Source: an uncultured Thermoanaerobaculia bacterium (GTDB lineage Bacteria; Acidobacteriota; Thermoanaerobaculia; Multivoradales; Multivoraceae). Taken from it: 64,000 nt of DNA. This document shows positions 46,301 to 56,569 of this stretch, one piece after another. The stretch lies in assembly GCA_951813015.1 (NCBI GenBank), contig CATOTG010000001.1:62001-126000 (forward strand), read 5' to 3'. Every line of letters begins with the position of its first letter. Position 1 is the stretch's first letter. The notes beneath the pieces are model-generated. The model searched no databases and was not told the DNA's origin. It worked only from the letters and a program-made list of their open reading frames with translations. The translations under genes were made by a program, and so were the position numbers.

Positions 46301-46422
46301 AGCAGTCCGATACCGGTTCGGTGGAATTCGAGACGGGGAAACAGCTTCACGACACAGTCGTCAGTTGGCTTCGGGACCCTAAGGGGCACGCGCTCTCGGA
46401 AACGGGGACTCGAGCAGCGCAA
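43375..46422 (-). CDS. SNF2-family helicase with SWIM-type zinc finger
   Basis: A 1015-residue SNF2/SWI2 ATPase. Near residue 68 a CxC...CxH SWIM finger (FCSCSAGRRSGCRHL) is followed by a large middle region (about 90-540). The motor contains DDMGLGKT (motif I, near 567), FDEVQQIKN (motif II, near 663), LTGTPIENSLTEL (III), and in the second lobe GTGIDLVGG and YRIGQKR (V-VI, near 920-948). Bacterial SWIM-SNF2 proteins remodel nucleoprotein or RNA polymerase complexes; the actual role is unknown. The start is uncertain: TTG at 46422, with GTG at 46389 or 46350 possible. It is transcribed away from the ilv operon, so 46423-46641 is a divergent promoter region. Confidence 0.85.
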   Translation of the reverse strand: MRCSSPRFRERVPLRVPKPTDDCVVKLFPRLEFHRTGIGLLPDPHDPDPGSAVHLANVAGSKRPLTFCSCSAGRRSGCRHLKQLEGQIREFHRALGGSWFDLFTRSGWFRLAQTVFEDNLPSASDCSVLQERPGGPIRLFTPGGVEVLRYVEQSPAVVRFLERIGKLSSGTSVADRSGLLERLATFMRTPEEQHLNKAGMQTNRQFFERSLWCRVAYHALREYGDIPGGAPGGAELAAARIRLDPAVDLRGGSVFLKVRADSDASVRFQIAAPRKRVGDAFALLAETGQCSVTPLPAADLFHVGPDTRIDEKRKLDVLRLAAEGEETLDEPGRKRFSYGDLVYLEELGILVRRSKRNEGRWREPRFLDLEAAAIDTFRSEASALEPSPTLAENPLAGLGILTEFDYIEIAPEGEDEEDDLLSIRYGFGSGDVGLNELLEAKRAGQPYLETPSGWIDLNAPALRSLGSLPGRRASAGRSSVAGNGGTGAGSVRLSSAELLRLQASSAAPIRVEGEGSRTDFLRRFLALRPADPLVEPDGLRSILRPYQKLGVEWLKFLYENGLAGLLCDDMGLGKTHQAMALMVILREQLGVDLPILVVCPRTVISHWRNKLREYAPVLRPVYYHGPHRNLDESLDQGDVVLTSYGVMRNDVERFGERTWGLIVFDEVQQIKNRSTQGYRAAVALKARMKIGLTGTPIENSLTELKGLFDLVLPGYLGGDDSYVDFIGPNELDADSWYAVNLRRLTAPFVLRRVKTAVLDELPEKIEDIRTCRLSEEQFGMYRRTIETKGAALMKTLRSERGSLPYIHIFALLNMLKQICDHPALAVNDLDRYENYESGKWDLCKELLEESFDSGQKVVVFTQYLGMIAILERHLTKLGIDYVTLTGSTRERGKVVDRFNNDDDCRVFLGSLKAGGTGIDLVGGSVVIHYDRWWNAAREDQATDRLYRIGQKRVVHVFKLITEETLEERIAAIIDRKRRLMESVVQEDDPRLNKIFSREELIELLQGPGLDDASPE

Positions 46423-46543
46423 GAGGCCGATCCGCCAAGCTGAGCGCGTAAACGCTCGATCCTATCTCCGATTCGGGCCACCGTGGGCTCTCTTCCAGCG
46501 CGAAACCGGCGCCAAGTCAGAAACCGCGCCAGGTGCGGTCCAC

Positions 46544-46573
46544 TTGACAGCCGCTCCTCTCCTCTCCTACGCT
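46544..46573 (+). promoter_or_regulatory. Promoter of the ilv-leu operon
   Basis: TTGACA (46544-46549), 18 bases, TACGCT (46568-46573). The -35 is a perfect consensus; the -10 keeps the TA....T positions. It would start transcription near 46580, about 60 bases before the leader-peptide ATG. Confidence 0.6.
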
Positions 46574-46641
46574 CCGCGACACGGTCTGCCGCGCGGCAGA
46601 GCGTCAATCGACCCTTACCCGGCAGGACAATCGAACCAGCC

Positions 46642-46815
46642 ATGACGCGCTTGGCACCAGGACGACGTCGGAGAAGTGCGCGAACGCCCCTTCGCGGCCT
46701 TCGGCCCCTGGTCGCCGTCCGCGCGCTGCCGCGATCGATCGCCGACCTCCGCGTTCCCGCCGGCCTCCTGCTCCTGATTCTGGTTCTGGTCCTTGTAGTC
46801 CAGGGGGCTAACTAG
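46642..46815 (+). CDS. Branched-chain leader peptide of the attenuator
   Basis: A 57-codon frame whose codons 42-53 (46765-46800) are twelve in a row for Leu, Ile or Val (LLLLILVLVLVV), followed by QGAN and TAG. Directly downstream are alternative hairpins and then ilvE. This is the arrangement of leader peptides that sense charged branched-chain tRNAs: scarcity stalls the ribosome in the run. The first 40 codons are Arg/Pro-rich and unremarkable. Weak point: no strong ribosome site precedes the ATG (only CAGGACA, about 15 bases away), so the true start could be elsewhere in the frame. It is one of the clearest regulatory signals in the window. Confidence 0.75.
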   Translation: MTRLAPGRRRRSARTPLRGLRPLVAVRALPRSIADLRVPAGLLLLILVLVLVVQGAN

Positions 46816-46873
46816 GCGCACCAACCGGAAACTGACCGACCTAGAGCCCCCAGCACCGCCTGGGGGCTTTTTT
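46803..46873 (+). promoter_or_regulatory. ilv-leu attenuator: antiterminator versus terminator
   Basis: Two exclusive foldings are visible. Antiterminator: GGGGGCT (46803-46809) and CTAGG (46812-46816) pair with CCTAG (46840-46844) and AGCCCCC (46845-46851), about 12 pairs with a 2-base bulge. Terminator: AGCCCCCA (46845-46852), loop of 8, TGGGGGCT (46861-46868) then TTTTTT. The shared arm 46845-46851 makes them exclusive. The leader stop codon lies inside the antiterminator 5-prime arm, so a ribosome reaching the stop would block it and favour termination, while one stalled in the Leu/Val/Ile run would allow it. Confidence 0.75.
46845..46873 (+). terminator. Rho-independent terminator before ilvE
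   Basis: AGCCCCCA, loop GCACCGCC, TGGGGGCT, followed by a run of six T (46868-46873). The 8-bp stem is nearly all GC. It lies 29 bases after the leader-peptide stop and 67 bases before the ilvE start, so it must be bypassed for operon expression. Confidence 0.9.
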
Positions 46874-46939
46874 GGTTAGGAACCCGCAAGACGACGATGA
46901 ACCGCCCCAAGCTCTTCGGCCGCTATCGGAGAAAGCCGC

Positions 46940-47896
46940 ATGCCCATCGAACGATCTGAGTGGATCTGGATCGACGACCAGTGGAAGCCCTGGGACGAGG
47001 CCACTGTGCACCTCACGACCCACGGCCTGCACTACGGCTCTTCGGTATTCGAGGGCATTCGCGCCTACGACACCGGCGAAACGACGGCGATCTTCCGCCT
47101 CGGCGCCCACATCCGGCGCCTGCTCGACAGTTGCCGGATCATGCGCATGGACCCCGGTTACACACAGGACCAGATCGAGGAGCTGTGCGTCGAGGCGGTC
47201 GGTCGCAACCGCCTCGAGTCCTGCTACATCCGGCCGCTGATCTACCGGGGCAACGAGGAGATGGGCCTCAATCCCACCGACTGCAGCTCCAGACTCGCCA
47301 TCTACGCGGTGAGGTGGGGGCGCTACCTCGGCGAGGAGGCAATCGAGCAGGGAGTCGACGCCGCGGTCAGCTCCTGGCGCCGCTTCAACTCGAACACGGC
47401 CGTGCCGCTGGGCAAGATCAGCGGGCAGTACGTGACGAACCAGTTCGTGTCCATCGAAGCGCGCCAACACGGCTACGCGGAAGGCATCATGCTCGACGAC
47501 CGCGGCCTCGTCTGCGAAGGCGCGGGCGAGAACCTGTTCCTGATCCGGGACGGCGTGATCTGCACACCGCCGCTCTACAACTCGATCCTGGGCGGCATCA
47601 CGAGGGACTCGGTCATCACGATCGCCCGTGACCTGAAGTACGACGTGCGTTTCCAGCCGATCGCACGCGAAGAGCTGTACCTGGCCGACGAACTGTTCAT
47701 GACCGGAACCGCCGCTGAGGTCAGCCCGGTCCGCTCCGTCGACCGCATTCCGATCGGAAGCGGCAGTCGCGGCGAGATCACGCACCACCTGCAGGAGGAG
47801 TTCTTCGGTCTCGTCGAAGGCCGACTCCCCGACCGACACGACTGGCTCACTCCCGTACCCAGATTTACCGTGGCGACACCCGCCGCCGGGGCCTGA
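46940..47896 (+). CDS. ilvE: Branched-chain amino-acid aminotransferase
   Basis: A 318-residue fold-type IV PLP aminotransferase. HLTTHGLHYGSSVFEGIRAY near residue 24 is the conserved start of the family; PLGKISGQYVTNQF near 155 contains the PLP-binding Lys; EGAGENLFLIRDG near 193 and GITRDSVITIARDL near 216 are the signature blocks; FMTGTAAEVSPVRSVD near 252 completes the active site. It performs the last step of Val, Leu and Ile synthesis with glutamate as donor. It is the first gene of the operon after the attenuator; ilvB follows after 14 bases. Confidence 0.92.
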   Translation: MPIERSEWIWIDDQWKPWDEATVHLTTHGLHYGSSVFEGIRAYDTGETTAIFRLGAHIRRLLDSCRIMRMDPGYTQDQIEELCVEAVGRNRLESCYIRPLIYRGNEEMGLNPTDCSSRLAIYAVRWGRYLGEEAIEQGVDAAVSSWRRFNSNTAVPLGKISGQYVTNQFVSIEARQHGYAEGIMLDDRGLVCEGAGENLFLIRDGVICTPPLYNSILGGITRDSVITIARDLKYDVRFQPIAREELYLADELFMTGTAAEVSPVRSVDRIPIGSGSRGEITHHLQEEFFGLVEGRLPDRHDWLTPVPRFTVATPAAGA

Positions 47897-47910
47897 CAGA
47901 GGAGGCCGAG

Positions 47911-49866
47911 ATGACCGAAGACAAGGCCGCAACGAACGCCGAGTCGCTCGCGAAGACGCTCGAGACCGGAGCCGGAGGATCGGCGGGCGCCTGCGAGCAG
48001 GCGAGCGGGGAGGCGGACATCCCTGCGGATGCCGTCATGCTGACCGGCGCCGAGATCGTCTGCGAGTGCCTCCTGCGGGAGGGCGTCGACATCGTCTTCG
48101 GCTACCCGGGCGGAGCGATCCTGCCCACCTACGACGCCCTGACCAGGTATCCGCAACTGCACCACGTCCTGACCCGGCACGAGCAGGGCGCGTCCCACAT
48201 GGCGGACGGCTACGCCCGCGCCACGGGAAAGGTCGGGGTCGCGATGGCGACCAGCGGGCCCGGCGCGACGAACCTGGTGACCGGCATCGCGACGGCGATG
48301 ATGGATTCCTCCCCCATCGTCTGCATTACCGGCCAGGTGCCCACCGGCGCAATCGGCACCGACGCGTTCCAGGAAACCGACGTGACCGGCATCACCCTCC
48401 CGATCACCAAGCACAACTACCTGGTCACCAGCATCGACGAACTGGCCGAGGACATCCGCGAGGCGTTCCACATTGCCCGCACCGGCCGGCCGGGGCCTGT
48501 GCTCGTGGACATCCCCAAGGACATCCAGATTCAGACCACCGAGTTCGTCTACCCCACCGAACCGGTCACGCTGCCCGGCTACAAGCCCCCGCGGAGGGGG
48601 CGAGCCGACCAGGTCGAAGCCGCCCTGGAGCTGATCCGGGAGTCGAGGCGACCCGTCATTCTGGCGGGCCACGGCATTTCCATGGCGAACGCCAACGCGG
48701 AACTGGCCGAGCTGTGCGAACGGGCGCAGATCCCTGTCGCGCTCACCCTGCTGGGAAAGGGCGCGATCTCCGAGCGGCACCCGATGTGCGTCGGGATGAT
48801 GGGAATGCACGGCGGCGCGGAAGTGAACCACGCGATCCAGCAGGCCGACCTGCTCATCGCCCTCGGCATGCGTTTCGACGACCGGGTGACTGGCAACCTG
48901 GCAACCTACGCCAAGGGCTCACGCAAGATCCACGTCGACATCGATTCCTCCGAGATCAACAAGAACGTGAGGGTCGACGTCGGCATCGTCGGCGACCTCC
49001 GCGAAGTGCTGCGGCAGCTCCTGGACCGCGTCGAGCGCCGGCCGAACGACGCCTGGTTCGACCGGATCGCCGAATGGCGCGCCGACTCCGAGTTGCGGGA
49101 GATCGTCCGTCCCGCCGACGCGCCCCGGCATCCGGCCGTGTCCGAGGGCAAGCTGCTCGGGGCCCAGGTCATCCGCGACCTCTTCGAGTTGACGGGCGGC
49201 AACGCCGTCACCGTCACCGACGTCGGCCAGCACCAGATGTGGGAAGCCCAGTACTACCAGCACGAGCGGCCCCACAGCCTGATCACCAGCGGCGGCCTCG
49301 GCACGATGGGCTTCGGCCTGCCGGCGGCAATCGGCGCCAAGATGGCCAGACCCGACCAGGAAGTGTGGGCGATCGTCGGCGACGGCGGCTTCCAGATGAC
49401 CTCGATGGAACTCGCCACCGCGGTCCAGGAGAAGGTCAAGGTGAACATCGCGGTGATCAACAACGGTTTCCTGGGCATGGTGCGACAGTGGCAGGAGTTC
49501 TTCTACGAGGAGCGCTACAACCAGACGCCGATGGTCAACCCGGACTTCTGCAAGCTGGCGGAGGCCTACGGCATCCCCGCCATCCGGGTCACCGAGCGCG
49601 GCCAGATCGAGGATGCCGTGAACGCGACCCGGGCTCAGGCCGGCGGACCGATCCTGGTCGAGTTCGTCGTCGAGAAGGAGGAGATCGTCTTCCCGATGGT
49701 GCCGGCCGGCGCCGACCTCGACGACATGATCCGTCGCCCGACCCCGGAGGAGTTCGAGCAGAAGCGTCGCGAGCGCGCGGCGGCGAAGGCAACGCCTGCC
49801 GAGACCGACGCGGAACCGGAACCGGTGGCGCCGGCGGCCGTCGCGGGAACGCGGTTCGGAGTCTGA
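47911..49866 (+). CDS. ilvB: Acetolactate synthase, large (catalytic) subunit
   Basis: A 651-residue ThDP enzyme that condenses two pyruvates (or pyruvate with 2-oxobutyrate). GYPGGAILPTYDAL near residue 64 and RHEQGASHMADGYARATGKV near 90 include the catalytic Glu; VAMATSGPGATNLVTGIATA near 110 follows; IVGDGGFQMTSMELATAVQE near 490 is the ThDP-Mg binding motif; VINNGFLGMVRQWQEFFYEE near 512 is typical of acetohydroxyacid synthases. About 45 extra N-terminal residues and a Glu/Pro/Ala-rich C-terminal tail extend the usual length. A strong AGAGGAGG site precedes the ATG. ilvN follows after 13 bases. Confidence 0.93.
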   Translation: MTEDKAATNAESLAKTLETGAGGSAGACEQASGEADIPADAVMLTGAEIVCECLLREGVDIVFGYPGGAILPTYDALTRYPQLHHVLTRHEQGASHMADGYARATGKVGVAMATSGPGATNLVTGIATAMMDSSPIVCITGQVPTGAIGTDAFQETDVTGITLPITKHNYLVTSIDELAEDIREAFHIARTGRPGPVLVDIPKDIQIQTTEFVYPTEPVTLPGYKPPRRGRADQVEAALELIRESRRPVILAGHGISMANANAELAELCERAQIPVALTLLGKGAISERHPMCVGMMGMHGGAEVNHAIQQADLLIALGMRFDDRVTGNLATYAKGSRKIHVDIDSSEINKNVRVDVGIVGDLREVLRQLLDRVERRPNDAWFDRIAEWRADSELREIVRPADAPRHPAVSEGKLLGAQVIRDLFELTGGNAVTVTDVGQHQMWEAQYYQHERPHSLITSGGLGTMGFGLPAAIGAKMARPDQEVWAIVGDGGFQMTSMELATAVQEKVKVNIAVINNGFLGMVRQWQEFFYEERYNQTPMVNPDFCKLAEAYGIPAIRVTERGQIEDAVNATRAQAGGPILVEFVVEKEEIVFPMVPAGADLDDMIRRPTPEEFEQKRRERAAAKATPAETDAEPEPVAPAAVAGTRFGV

Positions 49867-49879
49867 GGGCATCACGGAA

Positions 49880-50425
49880 ATGGCGAAGCACATCCTGGCC
49901 GCGCTGGTCGAGAACCGTCCGGGAGTCCTGGCGAGGGTTTCCAACCTGTTCCGCCGCCGCAGCTTCAACATCGACAGCCTGTCCGTCGGGCGCACCCAGC
50001 GCGAGAACCTGTCGCGCATGACGATCGTCATGGAATCGGACGCCGCGGAAGCGGACCGGCTGGTCAAGAACCTCTACAAGCTGGTCGACGTGGTTCATGT
50101 CGACCACCTGCACAACCAGCCCTCCGTGGCCCGCGACATGGCCCTGGTCAAGGTCAAGGCCTCGTCGGAGAACCGGCGCGAGGTAATCCAGCTCTGCGAC
50201 ATCTTCCGGGCCCGCATCATCGACGTTGCCGCGGAGTCCCTGGTGGTCGAGATCACCGGCGAGGAAGAGAAGCTCGGTCACTTCACCGAACTCGTACGGC
50301 CGTTCGGCATCGTCGAGATGGTCCGCACCGGCGTCATCGCGATGGGCCGCGGCAGCCACACCCTGAAGGACCAGGGCTACAAACCGAACCGCGGCCGTTC
50401 CTCCAGCCGGCGCAGCGTGCTCTGA
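49880..50425 (+). CDS. ilvN: Acetolactate synthase, small (regulatory) subunit
   Basis: A 181-residue regulatory subunit. HILAALVENRPGVLARVSNL at the N-terminus begins the ACT domain that binds valine for feedback inhibition; RRRSFNIDSLSVGRT and TIVMESD follow, and the C-terminal half (residues 80-165) is the ALS_ss_C domain (RREVIQLCDIFRARIIDVA). The last 20 residues are basic (GRGSHTLKDQ, RSSSRRSVL). It binds IlvB to make the feedback-sensitive holoenzyme. It lies between ilvB and ilvC, the classic ilvBNC order. Confidence 0.93.
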   Translation: MAKHILAALVENRPGVLARVSNLFRRRSFNIDSLSVGRTQRENLSRMTIVMESDAAEADRLVKNLYKLVDVVHVDHLHNQPSVARDMALVKVKASSENRREVIQLCDIFRARIIDVAAESLVVEITGEEEKLGHFTELVRPFGIVEMVRTGVIAMGRGSHTLKDQGYKPNRGRSSSRRSVL

Positions 50426-50503
50426 CGGCGCCCCCGAAGCCGCTGACGCATCGACCGATCGCCTGACAACACCCACACTTCACCCGACGAGGACTCAACC
50501 CTG

Positions 50504-51505
50504 ATGGCAAAGCTCTACTACGACGACGACGCGGATCTCTCCCGGCTCGATGGCCGCACCGTCGCGGTCATCGGCTATGGCAGCCAGGGCCACGCCCATG
50601 CCCTGAACCTCCGCGACAGCGGAGTCGAGGTCGTCGTCGGCCTGAGAAGCGGAAGCGGTAGCCGGGCGAAGGCCGAGGCCGACGGTCTCGAGGTGGTGAG
50701 CAACGCGGAAGCCGCCGCCCGCAGTCGGATGGTCATGATCCTGGCCCCCGACACCGTCCAGGCGGAACTGTACGAACAGGACGTCGAGCCGAACCTCGAA
50801 GCAGGCGACACCCTGATGTTCGCGCACGGTTTCAACGTCCGCTACGGCGAAATCGACGCGCCGGAGAACGTCGACGTGTCCCTGGTCGCGCCGAAGGCGC
50901 CCGGACACCGCGTCCGGGAAGTGTTCACGGAAGGCGCCGGAACGCCGGGTCTGGTGGCGGTCGAGAACGACGCGACGGGCGGCGCCCTGGCGGACGCCCT
51001 GGCCTACGCCAAGGGGATCGGCTGCACCCGCGCCGGCGTGATCGAAACGACGTTCGCCGAGGAGACGGAAACCGACCTCTTCGGCGAGCAGATCGTGCTC
51101 TGCGGCGGCGCCTCGGCGCTCGTCCGCGCCGGTTTCGAGAAGCTGGTGGCCGCCGGCTACCAGCCGGAGGTCGCGTACTTCGAGTGCCTGCACGAACTGA
51201 AGCTGATCGTCGACCTGATGTACGAAGGCGGACTCGGCTACATGTGGTACAGCGTCTCCGACACCGCGGAGCACGGCGGCTACCACGCCGGCGATCAACT
51301 GATCACGAAGGACGTGCGGGCGGTGATGGACAAGGTGCTGAGCGACATCCAGGACGGGACCTACGCCCGCGACTGGATCGCCGAGAACCGGGACGGCCGT
51401 CCGCGGTTCGATCCCCGCCGGACGGCGGAGAGAGCGCATCCGATCGAGGAAGTTGGCCGGGAACTGCGTCGGATGATGCCCTTCCTGGACGCCAAGGAGG
51501 TGTAG
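50504..51505 (+). CDS. ilvC: Ketol-acid reductoisomerase, class I
   Basis: A 333-residue class I (short) enzyme. [13 protein letters not shown] (from residue 24) is the NADPH-binding loop; [15 protein letters not shown] near 47 is the specificity loop, whose Arg and Ser residues favour [25 protein letters not shown] near 171 carries the metal-binding residues, and [20 protein letters not shown] near 226 the second acidic set. It converts acetolactate or acetohydroxybutyrate to the dihydroxy acid. The next enzyme, IlvD, is missing from this operon. The ribosome site of leuA (AAGGAGG) lies in the last codons of ilvC. Confidence 0.95.
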   Translation: MAKLYYDDDADLSRLDGRTVAVIGYGSQGHAHALNLRDSGVEVVVGLRSGSGSRAKAEADGLEVVSNAEAAARSRMVMILAPDTVQAELYEQDVEPNLEAGDTLMFAHGFNVRYGEIDAPENVDVSLVAPKAPGHRVREVFTEGAGTPGLVAVENDATGGALADALAYAKGIGCTRAGVIETTFAEETETDLFGEQIVLCGGASALVRAGFEKLVAAGYQPEVAYFECLHELKLIVDLMYEGGLGYMWYSVSDTAEHGGYHAGDQLITKDVRAVMDKVLSDIQDGTYARDWIAENRDGRPRFDPRRTAERAHPIEEVGRELRRMMPFLDAKEV

Positions 51506-51507
51506 CG

Positions 51508-53132
<1,625 letters not shown>

Positions 53133-53136
<4 letters not shown>

Positions 53137-54560
53137 CGTCCGCTTCGACCCGGACGCTGTTCGAGAAGATCTGGCGGCGCCACCTGGTCACCGCCGGGGA
53201 GCGGGGCCTGCCGGCGACGCTCTTCGTCGACCTGCACCTGGTTCACGAAGTCACGTCGCCGCAGGCGTTCACCGCCCTGGCCGAGCGGGGATTGACCGTT
53301 CGGCGGCCCGACCTGACCCTGGCGACGATGGATCACTCGACGCCGACCGATCCGTCGATCGACGACGCGAAGCTGCGGGTGCTCGACCCCGAGGGATCGG
53401 CTCAACTCGACCAGCTCCAGGCGAACTGCGAACGCCACGGCATCCCGCTCTACGCGATGGGCGACGAGCGCCGCGGCATCGTGCACGTGATCGGGCCCGA
53501 GCTCGGCGCCACCCAGCCCGGCATGACCGTGGTCTGCGGCGACAGCCACACGAGCACCCACGGAGCGGTGGGGGCGCTCGCCTTCGGCATCGGCACCAGC
53601 GAGGTCGGCCACGTCCTCGCCACGCAGTGCCTGCTCCAGCACCGCCCGAACACCTACGAGGTTCAAGTCGACGGCAGCCTGCCCGAAGGCGTCGTCGCCA
53701 AGGACATCATCCTGGCCGTCATCGCGAAGCTCGGCATCGGCGGCGGCACGGGCCACGTCTTCGAGTACACCGGCGAAGCGATCCGCGCGCTCGACATGGA
53801 GGGCCGGATGACGGTCTGCAACATGTCGATCGAGGGCGGCGCCCGCGCCGGTCTGATCGCACCCGACGAGGTCACCTTCGACTACCTCGAGGGTCGGCCG
53901 ATGGCGCCCTCCGGCGAGGCCTGGGAGGCGGCGCTCGAAGACTGGCGGTCCCTGCCCACCGACGAGGGCGCGACCTACGACCGCACGACGACGATCGACG
54001 GCTCGGCGCTCGAGCCCATGGTCACCTACGGTACGAATCCGGGCATGGCCATCCCGATCGCGGGGGCGATCCCCGAGGACCGCACGATCGAACCGGAGAA
54101 GCGCGCCTCCTTCCTCAAGGCGCTCGAGTACATGGCGCTCGAGCCGGGCCAGCAGCTTCAGGGCAAGCCGATCGACGTCGTCTTCGTCGGCAGTTGCACC
54201 AACTCACGCTACAGCGACCTGTTGGCGGCGGCCAACGTCCTGCGCGGACGCAAGGTGGCCGACGGGCTCCGCGTACTCGTCGTCCCCGGCTCGGATGCGG
54301 TCAAGCGGCAGGCCGAACGCGACGGCCTCGCCCAGGTCTTCGTCGACGCCGGCGCCGAGTGGCGCGAAGCCGGGTGTTCGATGTGCCTGGCGATGAACGG
54401 CGACCAGCTCGCTCCCGGCCAGTACGCGGTCAGCACCTCGAACCGCAACTTCGAGGGGCGTCAAGGCGCCGGCGGGCGCACCTTCCTGGCCAGCCCCCTG
54501 ACCGCCGCCGCCTCCGCCATTACCGGCCGCGTGACCGATGTGCGCGAGGTCCTGTCATGA
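53133..54560 (+). CDS. leuC: 3-isopropylmalate dehydratase, large subunit
   Basis: A 475-residue aconitase-family subunit, bacterial type. [12 protein letters not shown] near residue 66 and [20 protein letters not shown] near 132 are the substrate-binding and dehydratase motifs; [13 protein letters not shown] near 352 and [12 protein letters not shown] near 412 bring the three cysteine ligands of the 4Fe-4S cluster. It isomerises 2- to 3-isopropylmalate with LeuD. The ATG overlaps the leuA stop. Its C-terminal codons ([10 protein letters not shown]) and the following bases are duplicated just downstream, separating it from leuD by 88 bases. Confidence 0.95.
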
Positions 54561-54652
54561 GCACACGCGGGAAGAGCGCCCGCGGCCGCACACGGCCTCC
54601 GCGCAGCCACTCCGGAAACCGCGTCACCGACGTCCGCGAGGTGCTGTCATGA
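54557..54652 (+). repeat. Duplicated leuC end/leuD start junction, with a 31-codon frame
   Basis: The stretch from 54528 (CGCGTGACCGATGTGCGCGA...) recurs at 54620, 92 bases on. Each copy runs through a TGTCATGAGC junction into the first codons of leuD (MSTR / MSAR). As a result a 31-codon frame (54557-54652) exists, starting [10 protein letters not shown] and ending in [10 protein letters not shown], identical to the LeuC C-terminus, with ATGA overlaps at both ends. It is a by-product of the duplication and probably not a functional gene, though translation could be coupled through it. Confidence 0.8.
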
Positions 54653-55272
54653 GCGCACGCTTCGAGCGGTTCACCGGCACGATGGCGCCGCTGCCGATTC
54701 AGAACGTCGACACGGACCAGATCATCCCGGCGTCGTACCTCAAGGTCACGGACCGTTCGGGGCTGGCGTCCGGCCTGTTCTGCCGCTGGCGGTACCGGGA
54801 CGGCGATCCCGAAGGCGAACGCAACGCCGGGTTCGTCCTGAATCAGCCGCAGCATCAGAACGCCCGCATTCTTCTGGCCGGCGACAACTTCGGCTGCGGC
54901 AGCTCCCGTGAGCACGCGCCCTGGGCCCTGGTCGGCTACGGCTTTCGCGCCGTGATCAGCACCTCCTTCGCCGACATTTTCCGCAGCAACGCGCTGAAGA
55001 ACGGCCTGCTCGTCGTGCCGGTCACGGGCGAGGTCTCCGCCGCCCTGTTCGACGCGGTCGCGGCGGATCCCGCGACCCGGGTCACGATCGATCTCGAATC
55101 GCGGACTCTCAGCCTGCCCGACGGCGGCGAAGCGGCCTTCGATGTCGACCCCTTCGCCCGCCGCTGCCTGCTCGACGGCACGGATCAGCTCGGCTATCTG
55201 CTGAAACAGGCGGCGGCGATCGGAGCATTCGAGGCAGAGCACCCCTCCCGACTCGACACGCGGTCCGCCTGA
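54649..55272 (+). CDS. leuD: 3-isopropylmalate dehydratase, small subunit
   Basis: A 207-residue swivel-domain subunit. [20 protein letters not shown] near residue 13, then [20 protein letters not shown] near 76 (the conserved GCGSSREH motif that contacts the substrate) and [13 protein letters not shown] near 114. It works as a heterodimer with LeuC. The start was set at [10 protein letters not shown] because the family begins within a few residues of it and the ATG overlaps the stop of the duplicated mini-frame; upstream frame continuation is not homologous. leuB follows after 28 bases. Confidence 0.95.
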   Translation: MSARFERFTGTMAPLPIQNVDTDQIIPASYLKVTDRSGLASGLFCRWRYRDGDPEGERNAGFVLNQPQHQNARILLAGDNFGCGSSREHAPWALVGYGFRAVISTSFADIFRSNALKNGLLVVPVTGEVSAALFDAVAADPATRVTIDLESRTLSLPDGGEAAFDVDPFARRCLLDGTDQLGYLLKQAAAIGAFEAEHPSRLDTRSA

Positions 55273-55300
55273 GCCGCGCGGTCTCGACCCATACCGACCC

Positions 55301-56371
55301 ATGCAGGCGAACATCGTCCTTCTTCCCGGCGACGGGATCGGGCCCGAGGTCACGGCCGAGGCTGCCCGCGTTCTGAACGCCGTCGCCGATCTCGGCGGCC
55401 ACGAGTTCCAACTTGAGTCGCACCCGATGGGCGGCAACGCGATCGACGACTTCCGGAACCCTTTGCCGCCGGGCACGCTCGCTGCCTGCAAGGCCGCCGA
55501 CGCGGTGTTTCTGGGCGCCGTCGGCGGACCGAAATGGTCCGACCCGACCGCCGAACTCCGTCCCGAGCAGGGGCTGCTCGACCTGCGGGCCGAGCTTGGC
55601 CTGTTCGCCAACCTGCGCCCGGTGCCGGTGTTCGAGTCCCTGGTGGAATTCGCGCCGCTCAAGCCCGAACTGCTGCGCGGAGTCGATCTGCTCTTCGTCC
55701 GCGAACTGACGGGCGGCATCTACTTCGGCCCGCGCCAGGAGCAGGGCGACGGCGACGTGGCCCACGACACCCTCGTCTACTCGACCGCCGAGGTGGAGCG
55801 CGTGGCCCGCGTAGCGCTACGCGCCGCGAGAGGGCGGCGCGGCAAGCTCGCGTCGGTCGACAAGGCGAACGTGCTGGCCTCGATGCGGCTCTGGCGGCGC
55901 TCCGTGACCGAGGTCGCGAGCGCCTGGGCCGACGTCGAGGTGAGCCACCATCTCGTCGACGCCTTCGCGATGCAGTTGATGCGCTCGCCCGCGGAGTACG
56001 ACGTGATCCTCGCCGGCAACATGTTCGGCGACATCCTGAGCGATGAGGCGGCGATCCTCGCCGGCTCCCTCGGCATGCTGCCGTCGGCGTCCCTGGGTTC
56101 CGGGAGGCAGGGCCTCTACGAGCCGGTCCACGGTTCGGCGCCCGACATCGCCGGCCGGGGCATCGCCAACCCCATCGGCGCGATCCTGAGCGCCGCGATG
56201 CTGCTCCGGCACAGTCTGCACCTTGAGGCGGAAGCCGGGCAGGTCGAAGCCGCGGTGGCCGCTGTGCTCGCCGACGGACTCCGCACCGCCGACCTGGCGC
56301 CCCCGGGCCAGCCGGCGGTATCGACGAAAGAGACGGGGCACGCAGTCGCCGCGAGGCTTGCCGGCGCCTGA
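55301..56371 (+). CDS. leuB: 3-isopropylmalate dehydrogenase
   Basis: A 356-residue NAD-dependent beta-decarboxylating dehydrogenase. [20 protein letters not shown] at the N-terminus; [14 protein letters not shown] near 129 (substrate Arg and the conserved loop); [18 protein letters not shown] near 187 (catalytic Lys); [20 protein letters not shown] near 238 (metal Asp pair), and [18 protein letters not shown] near 267 (NAD binding). It produces 4-methyl-2-oxopentanoate for IlvE. It ends the operon. Its last eight codons (AVAARLAGA) lie in the first unit of a 73-bp tandem repeat that runs on past the stop. Confidence 0.95.
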   Translation: MQANIVLLPGDGIGPEVTAEAARVLNAVADLGGHEFQLESHPMGGNAIDDFRNPLPPGTLAACKAADAVFLGAVGGPKWSDPTAELRPEQGLLDLRAELGLFANLRPVPVFESLVEFAPLKPELLRGVDLLFVRELTGGIYFGPRQEQGDGDVAHDTLVYSTAEVERVARVALRAARGRRGKLASVDKANVLASMRLWRRSVTEVASAWADVEVSHHLVDAFAMQLMRSPAEYDVILAGNMFGDILSDEAAILAGSLGMLPSASLGSGRQGLYEPVHGSAPDIAGRGIANPIGAILSAAMLLRHSLHLEAEAGQVEAAVAAVLADGLRTADLAPPGQPAVSTKETGHAVAARLAGA

Positions 56372-56530
56372 CCAGTCCGCGCCTCGACGGCGACCGCGAT
56401 TCGCGGCGAGCCGAGTCGTCGCCGCAAGGCTTGCCGGCGCCCGACCAGTCCGCGCCTCGACGGCGACCGCGATTCGCGGCGAGCCGAGTCGTCGCCGGCT
56501 TGCCGGCGCCCGACCAGTCCGCGGCCAAGC
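56348..56530 (+). repeat. 73-bp tandem repeat at the end of leuB
   Basis: GCCGCGAGGCTTGCCGGCGC at 56348 recurs at 56421 (period 73) and, with 4 bases missing, near 56494. Each unit continues CCAGTCCGCGCCTCGACGGC and CGATTCGCGGCGAGCCGAGT. The first unit includes the last leuB codons and its stop. The interval up to the uppP stop (56372-56569) holds only this repeat; no terminator hairpin with a T run was found. Confidence 0.9.
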
Positions 56531-56569
56531 CCTCTGGCGGCGCGCGCCGCGAACACGCAGCGTTGACGC

